A stretch of DNA of 64,000 nucleotides, taken from contig JAVBOY010000029.1 in assembly GCA_031550085.1 (NCBI GenBank), positions 1 to 64,000 on the forward strand. Reading direction: 5' to 3'. A program made the position numbers and the translations under genes. The stretch is from UBA4417 sp031550085 (GTDB lineage Bacteria > Bacteroidota > Bacteroidia > Bacteroidales > UBA4417). This document shows, in pieces, positions 24,806 to 33,131 of the stretch. The notes beneath the pieces are model-generated. The model saw only the letters and a list, made by a program, of their open reading frames with translations, ran no database searches and had not been told where the DNA came from. Position 1 is the first letter of the stretch. Every line of letters starts with the position of its first letter.

Positions 24806-26156
24806 AAATATTGGAAACCTCTTCCTCCGAAGCAATCACCAAATGCCCTTTTTTAATAGCATTCATAAAACTCTGGTAGTCCCGTTCCGTCTGATCTGCA
24901 TAAGTGATGGCAAAATCGGCCAATACCGTTTCCATTTGGTCGCTTTTCCCCAAATACCCCGCCAAAAAAGCCCCGTTTGAAGTTTTTACATGAGCGCGTG
25001 CCAACATTTGCCCGCACAAACGTGCATAGCCCAAAAGAATTTCCGCATCGAAAAACTCGATTCTCGGCGCCAATTTCCGGTCCCGAAGTTGCCGGATGTA
25101 AAAATGGCGACCCTCCGGACCCGTTGACCATCCTAAAAAAATATCGCTGGCGGCTTGTACCAGCCGTTGCCCTTCAATTACCCGCCGTCCCTGATGTTTG
25201 TAATTCTTTTTTTTCGAATAGTCTTCCAACGCACTATGCCGGGCTTCTTTCACCTGCAAAAACAACGGCTCGTTGCTTTCATTCATCAGTAGAGCCACAT
25301 AACACCTTGTTCCCACGCTGCCGACGCCCACTACTTTCAATACCACATCCACCAATTTGTACTGGTTGAAAAGATACTGCCGGTCGGTATTGATGGTTTT
25401 CCGGTAAATTCCAAAAAAATTTTCCAGCAACTTTCGATGTTCGTTCATATTTGCCGGATGATAAATCAACGGTTTTTGATCGGTAATTTCATAGCTCCCC
25501 AACACACTTTGGGTAATTTCGTAAAAAACGCTGTCGTGCGTGATTCGCTCCGCCCGCCGGATCGCCTGATCCATAAGTTCTTTAACATGCCTGTTTTTAA
25601 TGGAATTTCGAATCGCTTTGATATCAAATTTCATATACCACAAATCAAGCAGCGTCATTTTCGAAAAGTCAAGAACAGATTTCCGGTAAGATTGCCCCAA
25701 TGCGTAAGTCAACTCTTTTGCCAGAGCATCGCTCATACCCAAATGGCGGGTTGCCAATACGAAACTTGCCGCCAGGCGCTTTACATCCCATTCCCACGAA
25801 GCCGGATAGGTTTCATCGAAATCATTGATATCGAACACAAGATTCCGTTCCGGAGTAGCATACCCCCCGAAATTCATCAAATGACAATCGCCGATGGCTT
25901 GCACTAAAATGTTGGAACGTTCGGCGGCCCCCAAGTCGTGAGCCATCATTCCGGCCGTACCGCGGTAAAATGAAAAAGGCGAAGCGCTCATCCGGAAATG
26001 ACGCAACGGAATTAAATTTTCCAACCGGTCATGGTTGGTGCGTTTTAACATCTCTTCCACCGACAATCGATTTGCCGGAGGCTCCCAGTTCATCAGACTT
26101 TTATGGCTTATTTTTTTACGGAAAGCTTTTCCTCTTTTATATATTTCCCGATACAT
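24804..26156 (-). CDS. DUF2252 family protein
   Basis: This is a protein of about 450 aa with the DUF2252 signature: FYRGTAGMMAHDL, IGDCHLMNFGGYATPE, FDINDFDETYPASWEWDVKRL and a late GYLGKSDQ segment. The GDxHxxNFG and DxNDFDE pairs resemble the catalytic and metal-binding loops of aminoglycoside phosphotransferase-like kinases, but no reaction is established. The open frame runs up to 26333, but I placed the start at the ATG at 26156 (MYREIYKRGK) because the upstream 59 residues are low-complexity and not conserved in character. It stands alone, convergent with the M49 peptidase gene. Confidence 0.85.
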   Translation of the reverse strand: MYREIYKRGKAFRKKISHKSLMNWEPPANRLSVEEMLKRTNHDRLENLIPLRHFRMSASPFSFYRGTAGMMAHDLGAAERSNILVQAIGDCHLMNFGGYATPERNLVFDINDFDETYPASWEWDVKRLAASFVLATRHLGMSDALAKELTYALGQSYRKSVLDFSKMTLLDLWYMKFDIKAIRNSIKNRHVKELMDQAIRRAERITHDSVFYEITQSVLGSYEITDQKPLIYHPANMNEHRKLLENFFGIYRKTINTDRQYLFNQYKLVDVVLKVVGVGSVGTRCYVALLMNESNEPLFLQVKEARHSALEDYSKKKNYKHQGRRVIEGQRLVQAASDIFLGWSTGPEGRHFYIRQLRDRKLAPRIEFFDAEILLGYARLCGQMLARAHVKTSNGAFLAGYLGKSDQMETVLADFAITYADQTERDYQSFMNAIKKGHLVIASEEEVSNI

Positions 26157-26638
26157 AACTAAAAAACAAGGATTTTCAAAAAAAGAACAATGAAGAATCT
26201 TTTTTGATTCTTGTATTTTGAAAAAATTGGGTTGTACGGAAAAAAGTTTACTGGGAAAATGAAAGTCCTGTTTGGAAAAAACCAGAAGAGAAGGAGGGAC
26301 CAATACAAAAAAAATATCCTTGCATTTATACAAGGATATTTTATTATTAACCCAAAAACCCTAGAATGAAAAAATTATAAAACAATCTAAGGCTGAAAAC
26401 TGCTAAGAAAAATCTTAGCGAGTTGAAACCAAAAACCCAATTAGTTATTCGCAAATACCATGCCAAAAAACATCGAAAAAAGGAACTTAAGAAATATTAT
26501 TTTATGGAGTCATGGAATTTATTTTCCTTATTTCAACAACCCGTAAAATAGTTATTTCCAATAAAAAACAAGTCCCAACTTGCAGGTTCAATAAGAAAAT
26601 GGGGAAAATCCTTCGTATCTTTGCCGAAATTTTCAGCA
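26157..26638. other. 480-nt AT-rich intergenic region with three perfect hairpins
   Basis: No gene is visible. Three perfect stem-loops stand out: AAGAATC/GATTCTT (26193-26212), a 12-bp stem AAAATATCCTTG/CAAGGATATTTT (26311-26342) followed by TTATT, and GCTAAGA/TCTTAGC (26402-26419). A TATCTTTG box (26616-26623) close to the next ATG is a likely -7 element for the pseudouridine synthase gene, giving a very short leader. Confidence 0.55.
26311..26348. terminator. Terminator-like hairpin in intergenic region
   Basis: The 12-bp perfect stem, loop CATTTATA and flanking A- and T-rich sides look like a bidirectional terminator. No adjacent gene needs it on the plus strand, so it may end an unseen transcript or fold in the DUF2252 leader. 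Confidence 0.45.
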
Positions 26639-28531
26639 ATGATACGAAAAAACGGCAATTCGCCCCGAAAGAGTTCTTCAAACTCGCCCAAATCAAACTC
26701 AAAATCCGGTAAACCCAAACAAACAAAAAAGCGTTCTTTTGAAGAATCCGGCGAACGGCCACGCCGCAGCACTACCACTCGTTCGCGCAACGACTCCTTT
26801 TCTTTTGACGAAAAGCCCAAGCGCAGCTACAAAAAATCGGTTGACAATTTTGACGAAAAACCGCGCCGTAGCAGCAGCACCCGTTCACGTGGCGATTCCC
26901 TTTCTTTTGACGAAAAGCCCAAGCGCAGCTACAAAAAGTCATTTGACAGTTTTGACGAAAAACCGCGCCGTAGCAGCAGCGCCCGTTCACGTGGCGATTC
27001 CCTTTCTTTTGACGAAAAGCCCAAGCGCAGCTACAAAAAATCATTTGACAGTTTTGACGAAAAACCGCGCCGTAGCAATAGCACTCGTTCGCGCAACGAC
27101 TCCTTTTCTTTTGATGAAAAGCCCAAGCGCAGCTACAAAAAATCATTTGACAGCTTTGACGAAAAACCGCGCCGTAGCAATAGCACTCGTTCGCGCAACG
27201 AATCTTTGTCTTTTGACGAAAAGCCCAAGCGCAGTTATAAAAAATCGGTTGACAATTTTGAAGAGAAACCGCGCCGCAGCAGTATCACGCGTTCGCGCAA
27301 CGACTCCCTTTCTTTTGACGAAAAGCCCAAGCGCAGCTACAAAAAATCATTTGACAATTTTGAGGAAAAACCACGCCGTAGCAGTACCACGCGTTCGCGC
27401 AACGACTCCCTTTCTTTTGACGAAAAGCCCAAGCGCAGCTATAAAAAATCGGTTGACAGTTTTGAGGAAAAACCACGCCGTAGCAATACGACCCGTTCGC
27501 GCAACGATTCTCTTTCCTTTGACGAAAAGCCCAAGCGTAGCTACAGAAAGTCATTTGAGGATTCTGAAGAAAGACCGCGCCGCAGCAGTACCACCCGTTC
27601 GCGCAACGATTCCCTTTCTTTTGACGAAAAACCCAAGCGTAGCTACAATAAATCGTTTGACAATTTTGACGAAAAACCGCGCCGTAGCAGTACGACCCGT
27701 TCGCGCAACGATTCCCTTTCCTTTGACGAAAAGCCCAAGCGCAGCTATGGCAGCCGTTCTGTTAGCGAAAAACCCTCTTTTTCCGCATCCAAAAAATCGT
27801 CTGCCAAAAAGCCAAAGGGAGATTTAATTCGGCTGAATAAATTTATCGCCAATGCCGGCATTTGTTCACGCCGCGAAGCCGACGATTTTATCCTGGCCGG
27901 AGTGATCAAAGTCAACGGGAAAGTAGTTACCGAATTGGGAACGAAGGTTTCGCCCTCCGATAAAGTGCAGTACGAAGACCATACCTTGCGCAGTGAACGC
28001 ATGGTATATATACTGCTTAACAAACCCAAAGGATATATTACTACGATGGACGATCCGTATGAACGCAAAACGGTAATGTCCCTGGTACAGGAGGCCTGCA
28101 AAGAACGTATTTATCCCGTAGGCCGTTTAGACCGCAATACGACCGGTTTGCTTTTGTTTACCAATGACGGGGAAATGGCAAAGAACCTCACACACCCCAA
28201 ACACGGTGTTCGCAAAGTATATTATGTGGAATTGGACCGAAGCATCGGTAAAACGGAACTGGAAACCATTGCGAAGGGCATTGAATTGGATGACGGCCTG
28301 ATCACCGTAGATGCGGTTTCGTATGCCGAAGGCGGGAAAAAGAACGAATTGGGAATCGAGTTGCATTCGGGTAAAAACCGCGTGGTTCGCCGCATTTTTG
28401 AATCGTTGAATTATGAGGTAGTCAAACTCGACCGGATGACTTTTGCCGGATTGACCAAGAAAGATTTACCCCGTGGACATTGGCGTTTCTTAACGGAAAA
28501 GGAAGTTAATTTCCTGAAAATGATCAAATAA
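26639..28531 (+). CDS. Pseudouridine synthase (RsuA/RluB family) with a long repetitive disordered N-terminus
   Basis: The C-terminal part of about 235 aa is a normal RsuA/RluB/RluE/RluF-type enzyme. It has an S4 RNA-binding domain (RLNKFIANAGICSRREADDFI, from about residue 395), then the synthase domain with catalytic Asp498 in GRLDRNTTGLLLFTNDGE, and GKNRVVRRIFESL. It should isomerise a uridine in rRNA. The preceding roughly 390 residues are an extended Lys/Arg/Ser/Asp-rich region containing ten copies of a 34-residue unit built around SFDEKPKRSY and RPRRS. I set the start at the ATG at 26639, because the TTG at 26621 lies inside the probable -7 box. Charged N-terminal extensions are common in Bacteroidota members, but such regular repeats are unusual. 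Confidence 0.88.
   Translation: MIRKNGNSPRKSSSNSPKSNSKSGKPKQTKKRSFEESGERPRRSTTTRSRNDSFSFDEKPKRSYKKSVDNFDEKPRRSSSTRSRGDSLSFDEKPKRSYKKSFDSFDEKPRRSSSARSRGDSLSFDEKPKRSYKKSFDSFDEKPRRSNSTRSRNDSFSFDEKPKRSYKKSFDSFDEKPRRSNSTRSRNESLSFDEKPKRSYKKSVDNFEEKPRRSSITRSRNDSLSFDEKPKRSYKKSFDNFEEKPRRSSTTRSRNDSLSFDEKPKRSYKKSVDSFEEKPRRSNTTRSRNDSLSFDEKPKRSYRKSFEDSEERPRRSSTTRSRNDSLSFDEKPKRSYNKSFDNFDEKPRRSSTTRSRNDSLSFDEKPKRSYGSRSVSEKPSFSASKKSSAKKPKGDLIRLNKFIANAGICSRREADDFILAGVIKVNGKVVTELGTKVSPSDKVQYEDHTLRSERMVYILLNKPKGYITTMDDPYERKTVMSLVQEACKERIYPVGRLDRNTTGLLLFTNDGEMAKNLTHPKHGVRKVYYVELDRSIGKTELETIAKGIELDDGLITVDAVSYAEGGKKNELGIELHSGKNRVVRRIFESLNYEVVKLDRMTFAGLTKKDLPRGHWRFLTEKEVNFLKMIK
26755..27755 (+). repeat. Ten tandem 102-bp coding repeats
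   Basis: A 102-bp unit (34 codons) is repeated ten times within the pseudouridine synthase gene. Each copy contains GACGAAAAGCCCAAGCGCAG or a close variant. Copies differ mainly at synonymous sites and at a few residues (SFDSF, SVDNF, SFDNF; SST, SNS). Because the period is a multiple of three, copy-number change keeps the frame, and it also leaves long spurious open frames in other registers. Confidence 0.93.
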
Positions 28532-28621
28532 AAAAATTCTGCAGAAAAAATATTCCGACTTTGCGAAAAAAAAGATTGCAGGTACAAATGAAATTGCTAC
28601 ATTTGCAGCCTCCATTTCGAT

Positions 28622-28705
28622 GCCTCGGTGGCGGAATTGGTAGACGCGTCGGTCTCAAAAACCGATGGGAGTGATCCTGTGCCGGTTCGATCCCGGCCCG
28701 AGGTA
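28622..28705 (+). tRNA. tRNA-Leu (anticodon CAA)
   Basis: The acceptor stem GCCTCGG pairs with CCGAGGT (one G-U), the D arm contains GAATTGGTAGA, and the anticodon stem TCGGT/ACCGA encloses CTCAAAA with CAA at positions 34-36. A long class II variable arm and the T arm GCCGG-TTCGATC-CCGGC follow. The discriminator is A and the CCA end is not encoded. It reads UUG codons. Confidence 0.95.
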
Positions 28706-28706
28706 C

Positions 28707-28745
28707 AAAAAACCCTTGATGATTTTATCAGGGGTTTTTGTTTTT
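28707..28745 (+). terminator. Terminator after tRNA-Leu
   Basis: AAAACCCTTGAT pairs with ATCAGGGGTTTTT (one mismatch) around a short loop and is followed by more T's. It begins directly after the tRNA 3' end. Confidence 0.85.
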
Positions 28746-28832
28746 ACCGGTCCTACGGAATCTGTGTTGTTTGATGCAAGTTGTGGGGAAACATACCGGT
28801 GATCCGATCAGATTCTTTTGTTTTTCTTTCTC

Positions 28833-28867
28833 TTTTGACGGTAAAACCCGGACCTTCCTTATTTTTG
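28833..28867 (+). promoter_or_regulatory. Probable promoter for the DUF6090-like gene
   Basis: TTTTG at 28833-28837 lies 22 nt upstream of TATTTTTG (28860-28867), which matches the Bacteroidota -33/-7 pattern at near-normal spacing. The ATG follows 57 nt later. Confidence 0.6.
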
Positions 28868-28924
28868 CATCACAAAAAACAACATGGGTAATCAAAAGAG
28901 CAACACAAGAAATTGTAAGAACTT

Positions 28925-29554
28925 ATGAAAACAAAAGACGCATTTAAAAATGGAACAAAGTATTTCCGGGAATTATCCGTTGTCGTGGTGGGTATCATTA
29001 TTACATTTGGACTCAGCAACTGGATTGGCAACCGCAACGAAAAGAAAGACGTGCAGCGCTATCTGGAGGCGGTAAAGGTGGAGTTGGAAGACAATTTGGT
29101 AATTGTGAAAAGACAATTTGAATTTTACGATCAGACAGGGAAGCTTGCCCGGTACCTCTTATCTGACGAACCGGAGAAATTGCGAGCAGATAGCCTGGCA
29201 AAATATGAAAAGATAAGAGGCTATATAGACTATATGACTTATAAAACAAGTTCCTTTGAAATGCTGAAATCATCGGGGGCAATGCGTTTAGTCAAAAATA
29301 AAGAACTGCTGAAATCCATGATCGATTGTTATCGCCTGATGGAATATACAAAAAATGCTGCAGATAAATACACAGATACAAAATGGAATGAATTAACCAG
29401 AGCATTCGTAGATAACGCTGTTCCTAAGGCGGATTTCGATCTAAGGGAGCCAAAATACAGGCGGCTGTTCAATTTCTTTTCCATAGACATTCAAGGGGAA
29501 GGTAATTTTAGAGACTGCGAAAAACAAATTGAAAAAACCCTGTCGATGTTTTAA
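28925..29554 (+). CDS. Single-pass membrane protein, DUF6090-like
   Basis: This 209-aa protein has a short cytoplasmic N-terminus, one membrane helix (about 19-33, VVVVGIIITFGLSNWIG), and a helical extracytoplasmic domain. The VVVxGIIITFGLSNWIGNRNEKKD arrangement (helix, then NW, then charged residues) and the YKTSSFEMLKSSGAMRLVKN segment resemble the Bacteroidota DUF6090 family. No function is known for that family. It has its own promoter and no operon partners. Confidence 0.65.
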   Translation: MKTKDAFKNGTKYFRELSVVVVGIIITFGLSNWIGNRNEKKDVQRYLEAVKVELEDNLVIVKRQFEFYDQTGKLARYLLSDEPEKLRADSLAKYEKIRGYIDYMTYKTSSFEMLKSSGAMRLVKNKELLKSMIDCYRLMEYTKNAADKYTDTKWNELTRAFVDNAVPKADFDLREPKYRRLFNFFSIDIQGEGNFRDCEKQIEKTLSMF

Positions 29555-29596
29555 AAGTGCCCATCCATTGTGCAAACGAAAACCTTTTCCGCTTTG

Positions 29597-32122
29597 TTAC
29601 ATGGCATCCACATCAATAACAATCCGCACCTGCTTGTAAGTCGGTGGCGCCAAAAGTGCTTGAATGCACTGCTGCATTTCGCCTTTGGCTTTAGGAAGCG
29701 AAATGCCTTTTTCGAATTTGAGCAAGATGTTTTTCAAATATAAGTTGCGAATGCGCGACACCAAAGGGTATTCGGGGCCCAACACACGTTTTCCAAACGA
29801 TTTCCGGAGCAGTTGCGCCAAATCGGCCGCTGCATGGTTGACCAAATCGGCGTCCTGATGTTTCAATGTTAAGCGGACGATACGATGAAAAGGCGGGTAA
29901 GAAAACTTCTGCCGTTCCAGAATCTGCGTTTGGTACATAGCCTGGTAATCATGATTTACCACACAGCTCAATACAGGGTGATGAATATTGTAAGCCTGTA
30001 TCAACACATTTCCTTGCTTGTTTTTTCGCCCCGAACGTCCGGCTACCTGCGACATTAACTGAAAACTTCGCTCGTACGAACGGAAATCGGGATACGACAA
30101 CAAACTGTCGGCATTTAAGATACCCACCAGGCTGACATTGTCGAAATCCAACCCTTTGGTCACCATTTGAGTTCCAACCAGAATATCGATTTTCTGTTCT
30201 TCAAAATCAGAGATTATTTTTTGCAAGGCATATTTGGAACGCGTGCTGTCCAGATCCATCCGCTGAACCTGGGCCGACGGAAAGAAAATGGATAGCTCTT
30301 CCTCTATTTTTTCCGTCCCGAATCCGTGCATCTGGATTCCGGCATATCCGCAATCGGGACATTTTTCAGGAACATAAAGCGTGAACCCGCAATAGTGGCA
30401 GCGCAAATGGTTGGCCTTTTTGTGATAAACCAACGAAACATCGCAATGCACACATTGGGGAATCCAATCGCAGTTGGTACAGGCAATGTGCAAGGAAAAT
30501 CCGCGCCGGTTCTGGAATAAAATCACTTGTTCCCGTGCATCCAACGACCGGCCGATGTGATCCAAAAGTTGCTGCGAGAAAATGGATTTCATCTGCTTGC
30601 GTTTTGTTTCCTGACGCAAATCCACCAAATTGATTTCGGGCAGCCGGATTCCTCCGTATCGTTCGTTCAACGACACCAACCCGAATTTATCTTCCACGGC
30701 ATTGTAATATGTTTCGACCGAAGGCGTGGCCGAACCCAGTAAAACCTTGGCTTTATGCAAAGAAGCCAGGTAGATCGCCGAATCACGGGCATTGTAACGT
30801 GGCGCCGGATCGTATTGCTTGTACGACGAATCGTGCTCTTCGTCCACAATGACCAACCCCAGATTTTCGAAAGGCAAAAACAAAGCCGAACGGGCGCCCA
30901 GCACCACCTGATAGGGATTCGATTTAGACCCTTCCGGCAATACGTTTTTCCAAATTTCCACCCGTTCGTTTTCATCATAACGCGAATGGTAAATTCCGAT
31001 CCGGGAACCGAAATATTTTTGCAAACGAGTGATAATCTGTGTGGTTAATGCAATTTCGGGCAATAAATACAACACTTGCTTTCCGGCATCCAGTGTTTCC
31101 TGGATCAGACGGATAAAGAGTTCCGTTTTGCCGCTTCCGGTAACCCCGTGGAGGAGCACGACATTTTTTTCAAGGAACTGGTTCCGGATGGAATCAAACG
31201 CATTTTGTTGTATTTCCGAAAAGCGGATGTCCTCAATAAGTGAGCTGCTTTGGCGTTGCGTCAGTCGGCTTACCTGCCGTTCTTCCAGGATGAAAACGCC
31301 TTTCTTTTCCAATGCCCTGATTGGAACGGAGGCCGATTTGATCCGTTTGGAAAGCGCCGGTAAGCTAACATCCCGCAAATCCTCGCTAAGCCACTGCGAA
31401 AGATGAATGTATTCGATCAATACTTCCAGTTGCTTCAAGGCTTTGCGTTCCAGTTCGGAATACAATTTCTGTAATTTCTCTTCATCGCGGTATTCGTCCG
31501 AAAGGCATACAAACGTTTCGATTTTCGGGCGGTAACGTTCTTCGATTTCTTCTTCGGTCGTTACAATTCCTTTCTCGATCAAGGTTTGAATCAGCGGAAT
31601 GATTTTCAATTGCTCAACTGCACGTACGGCTTCTCCCAACGTAATCTTCCCTTGGTTTTGGAGCGTTTGGATGAGGATGATTTGTTTTTCCGAAAAAGTT
31701 TCGGCGCTCAAATCGGCATAGGGATTCAGTTGTATTTTTGATTCACTGGCCAATTTTAAAGCGGCCGGAAGGGCAGCATTCATGACTTCGCCCACCGTAC
31801 AGCAATAATACGAAGCCATCCATTCCCAAAACCGGAATTGCCATTCGTTTACAATCGGTTTTGCATCCAAAATAGAAAGAATGTATTTCGGCTCCGTTTC
31901 GGGCGGCTTTTGAGTAACGGCGCGTACCAAAGCCGTATAGATTTTTTTCTTCCCGAATTGAACCACCACCCGTTGCCCGACGCAAATGCTGTCGTTCAGC
32001 TCCAAAGGAACCCTGTACGTAAAAAATCCTGCGACCGGAAGGGGCAACAGGACGTTTACGAATAAAGTTTCACGTGTATTTTTCAAAGCAACGGCCGTTT
32101 TTTTCTTTGGCAAAAATAGCAT
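29597..32122 (-). CDS. priA: Primosomal protein N' / replication restart helicase PriA
   Basis: This 841-aa helicase reloads the replisome at collapsed forks. It has the N-terminal 3'-DNA-binding domain (VLLPLPVAGFFTYRVP), Walker A HGVTGSGKTE (326-333 region), the DEEH box (427-430), and the aromatic-rich loop KQYDPAPRYNARD. The zinc-binding cysteine array (CTNCDWIPQCVHC, CHYCG, CPDCG) and the C-terminal helicase motifs (QMVTKGLDFDNVSLVG, QVAGRSGR) follow. It is about 100 residues longer than E. coli PriA, as is usual in Bacteroidota. It is divergent from the next gene pair and has no operon partner. Confidence 0.95.
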   Translation of the reverse strand: MLFLPKKKTAVALKNTRETLFVNVLLPLPVAGFFTYRVPLELNDSICVGQRVVVQFGKKKIYTALVRAVTQKPPETEPKYILSILDAKPIVNEWQFRFWEWMASYYCCTVGEVMNAALPAALKLASESKIQLNPYADLSAETFSEKQIILIQTLQNQGKITLGEAVRAVEQLKIIPLIQTLIEKGIVTTEEEIEERYRPKIETFVCLSDEYRDEEKLQKLYSELERKALKQLEVLIEYIHLSQWLSEDLRDVSLPALSKRIKSASVPIRALEKKGVFILEERQVSRLTQRQSSSLIEDIRFSEIQQNAFDSIRNQFLEKNVVLLHGVTGSGKTELFIRLIQETLDAGKQVLYLLPEIALTTQIITRLQKYFGSRIGIYHSRYDENERVEIWKNVLPEGSKSNPYQVVLGARSALFLPFENLGLVIVDEEHDSSYKQYDPAPRYNARDSAIYLASLHKAKVLLGSATPSVETYYNAVEDKFGLVSLNERYGGIRLPEINLVDLRQETKRKQMKSIFSQQLLDHIGRSLDAREQVILFQNRRGFSLHIACTNCDWIPQCVHCDVSLVYHKKANHLRCHYCGFTLYVPEKCPDCGYAGIQMHGFGTEKIEEELSIFFPSAQVQRMDLDSTRSKYALQKIISDFEEQKIDILVGTQMVTKGLDFDNVSLVGILNADSLLSYPDFRSYERSFQLMSQVAGRSGRKNKQGNVLIQAYNIHHPVLSCVVNHDYQAMYQTQILERQKFSYPPFHRIVRLTLKHQDADLVNHAAADLAQLLRKSFGKRVLGPEYPLVSRIRNLYLKNILLKFEKGISLPKAKGEMQQCIQALLAPPTYKQVRIVIDVDAM

Positions 32123-32239
32123 AGAATTTGTTATATGTCTGTTAACTTCTTTGCGTTTTTGGACTTGGGATTTTCACTTTTCACCAGAGGTATTAACATT
32201 TCTTCGTGAAAGAAAGCCGGTTCATATGGAAGGAAATTG

Positions 32240-32247
32240 TACTTTTG
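32240..32247 (+). promoter_or_regulatory. -7 box (TACTTTTG) for the outer-membrane barrel gene
   Basis: A perfect TAnnTTTG lies 18 nt before the ATG chosen at 32266. It falls inside the longer open frame that starts at 32206, which argues against that earlier start. Confidence 0.6.
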
Positions 32248-32265
32248 AAAGTTAATTTTTTGACA

Positions 32266-33123
32266 ATGAAGAAACTAAAATTCCTGACCGTTTTTCTGTT
32301 GCTGCTGACTTTGAGGCCTGCATTCTCACAGGAAACGGAAGAGGTGGAAAACACGGGGAAAGGATTTGTGATCGGAGTGAATTTTGGGATTTATTTCCCC
32401 GGAAAATACACGGCTAATTTTTACAACGGATCGGAAAGCAATGACAACAAAATGTCTTATGTAATGGACAATTACACCTGGCGCAATGAAATCAAGAATG
32501 CGTTGGGATCTTTTAAATCGGTGGAAGTAGCCGGGCTTCCCGAAGATATGCACTACAATCCTGTATTTTATCCGGGCTTGCTGATGCAATACAATTTTTC
32601 GCGCACGTTTGCCATCGTTTTTGAATTCGATTACCTGAAACTGAAAGCGAATGATGCCGTGCTCCTGTATATCGACAAAGAAGATTTCCCAACCAATCCC
32701 GAAAGGTACGAAAAGTTGATCCCCATCCGTGGCGTTGAAGAACGTGTTTACATCAACCTGGGTGTGAAAAAGATTGTTCCCATTTCCGAAACAATGGACT
32801 TTTTTGGGACAGCCGGCTTGAACATCAACAGCACCAAGGCAAGAAAGAACTTTATTTATGTGGGTGGGACGGAATATTCCCTGATCGATATTTACGGCGG
32901 TTATTACCAGCCGGGCGTTTCGCAGGAATATGCCGTATATCAGGGAGGCATCGGCTGGGGTTTGTGGGGAAGTCTGGGCGCCAGTCTCCATTTCGGAAAT
33001 TCCGTGCTCGAAACAGGCCTTGATATTACCGCCGTACAAGTTCATTTGAACGGTTACGAACGCATCACTCCGGGCGCCGGATTTTTTATCCGATTTTTGT
33101 TAAATCCGTTTGACATGATGTAG
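32266..33123 (+). CDS. Outer-membrane beta-barrel protein, unknown function
   Basis: This 285-aa protein starts with a signal peptide (MKKLKFLTVFLLLLTLRPAFSQ) quoted in two parts: MKKLKFLTVF and LLLLTLRPAFSQ. It continues with alternating-residue strands such as GKGFVIGVNFGIYF, FAIVFEFDYLKL and GIGWGLWGSLGASLHFGN, typical of PF13505-like small barrels of Bacteroidota. I chose the ATG at 32266 because the frame upstream overlaps the promoter. The stop codon overlaps the region just before the LpxR-like gene, so the two are probably co-transcribed. This suggests a shared outer-membrane role. Confidence 0.75.
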   Translation: MKKLKFLTVFLLLLTLRPAFSQETEEVENTGKGFVIGVNFGIYFPGKYTANFYNGSESNDNKMSYVMDNYTWRNEIKNALGSFKSVEVAGLPEDMHYNPVFYPGLLMQYNFSRTFAIVFEFDYLKLKANDAVLLYIDKEDFPTNPERYEKLIPIRGVEERVYINLGVKKIVPISETMDFFGTAGLNINSTKARKNFIYVGGTEYSLIDIYGGYYQPGVSQEYAVYQGGIGWGLWGSLGASLHFGNSVLETGLDITAVQVHLNGYERITPGAGFFIRFLLNPFDMM

Positions 33124-33131
33124 TGACTTTT

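Noticed and set aside
24804..26333. Start of the DUF2252 protein at 26333
   Set aside because: The first 59 residues are low-complexity and Phe/Lys-rich, read from AT-rich intergenic sequence. The ATG at 26156 gives a family-like N-terminus.
26755..27755. Regularly spaced repeats suggesting a CRISPR array
   Set aside because: The repeats are contiguous and coding, with a 102-bp period and no unique spacers, and no cas genes are near.
26739..27827. Long open frames in other registers (362 aa plus, 124 aa and 89 aa minus) across the repeats
   Set aside because: The 102-bp period is a multiple of three, so any stop-free register of one unit stays open through all copies. Only the frame leading into the synthase domain is meaningful.
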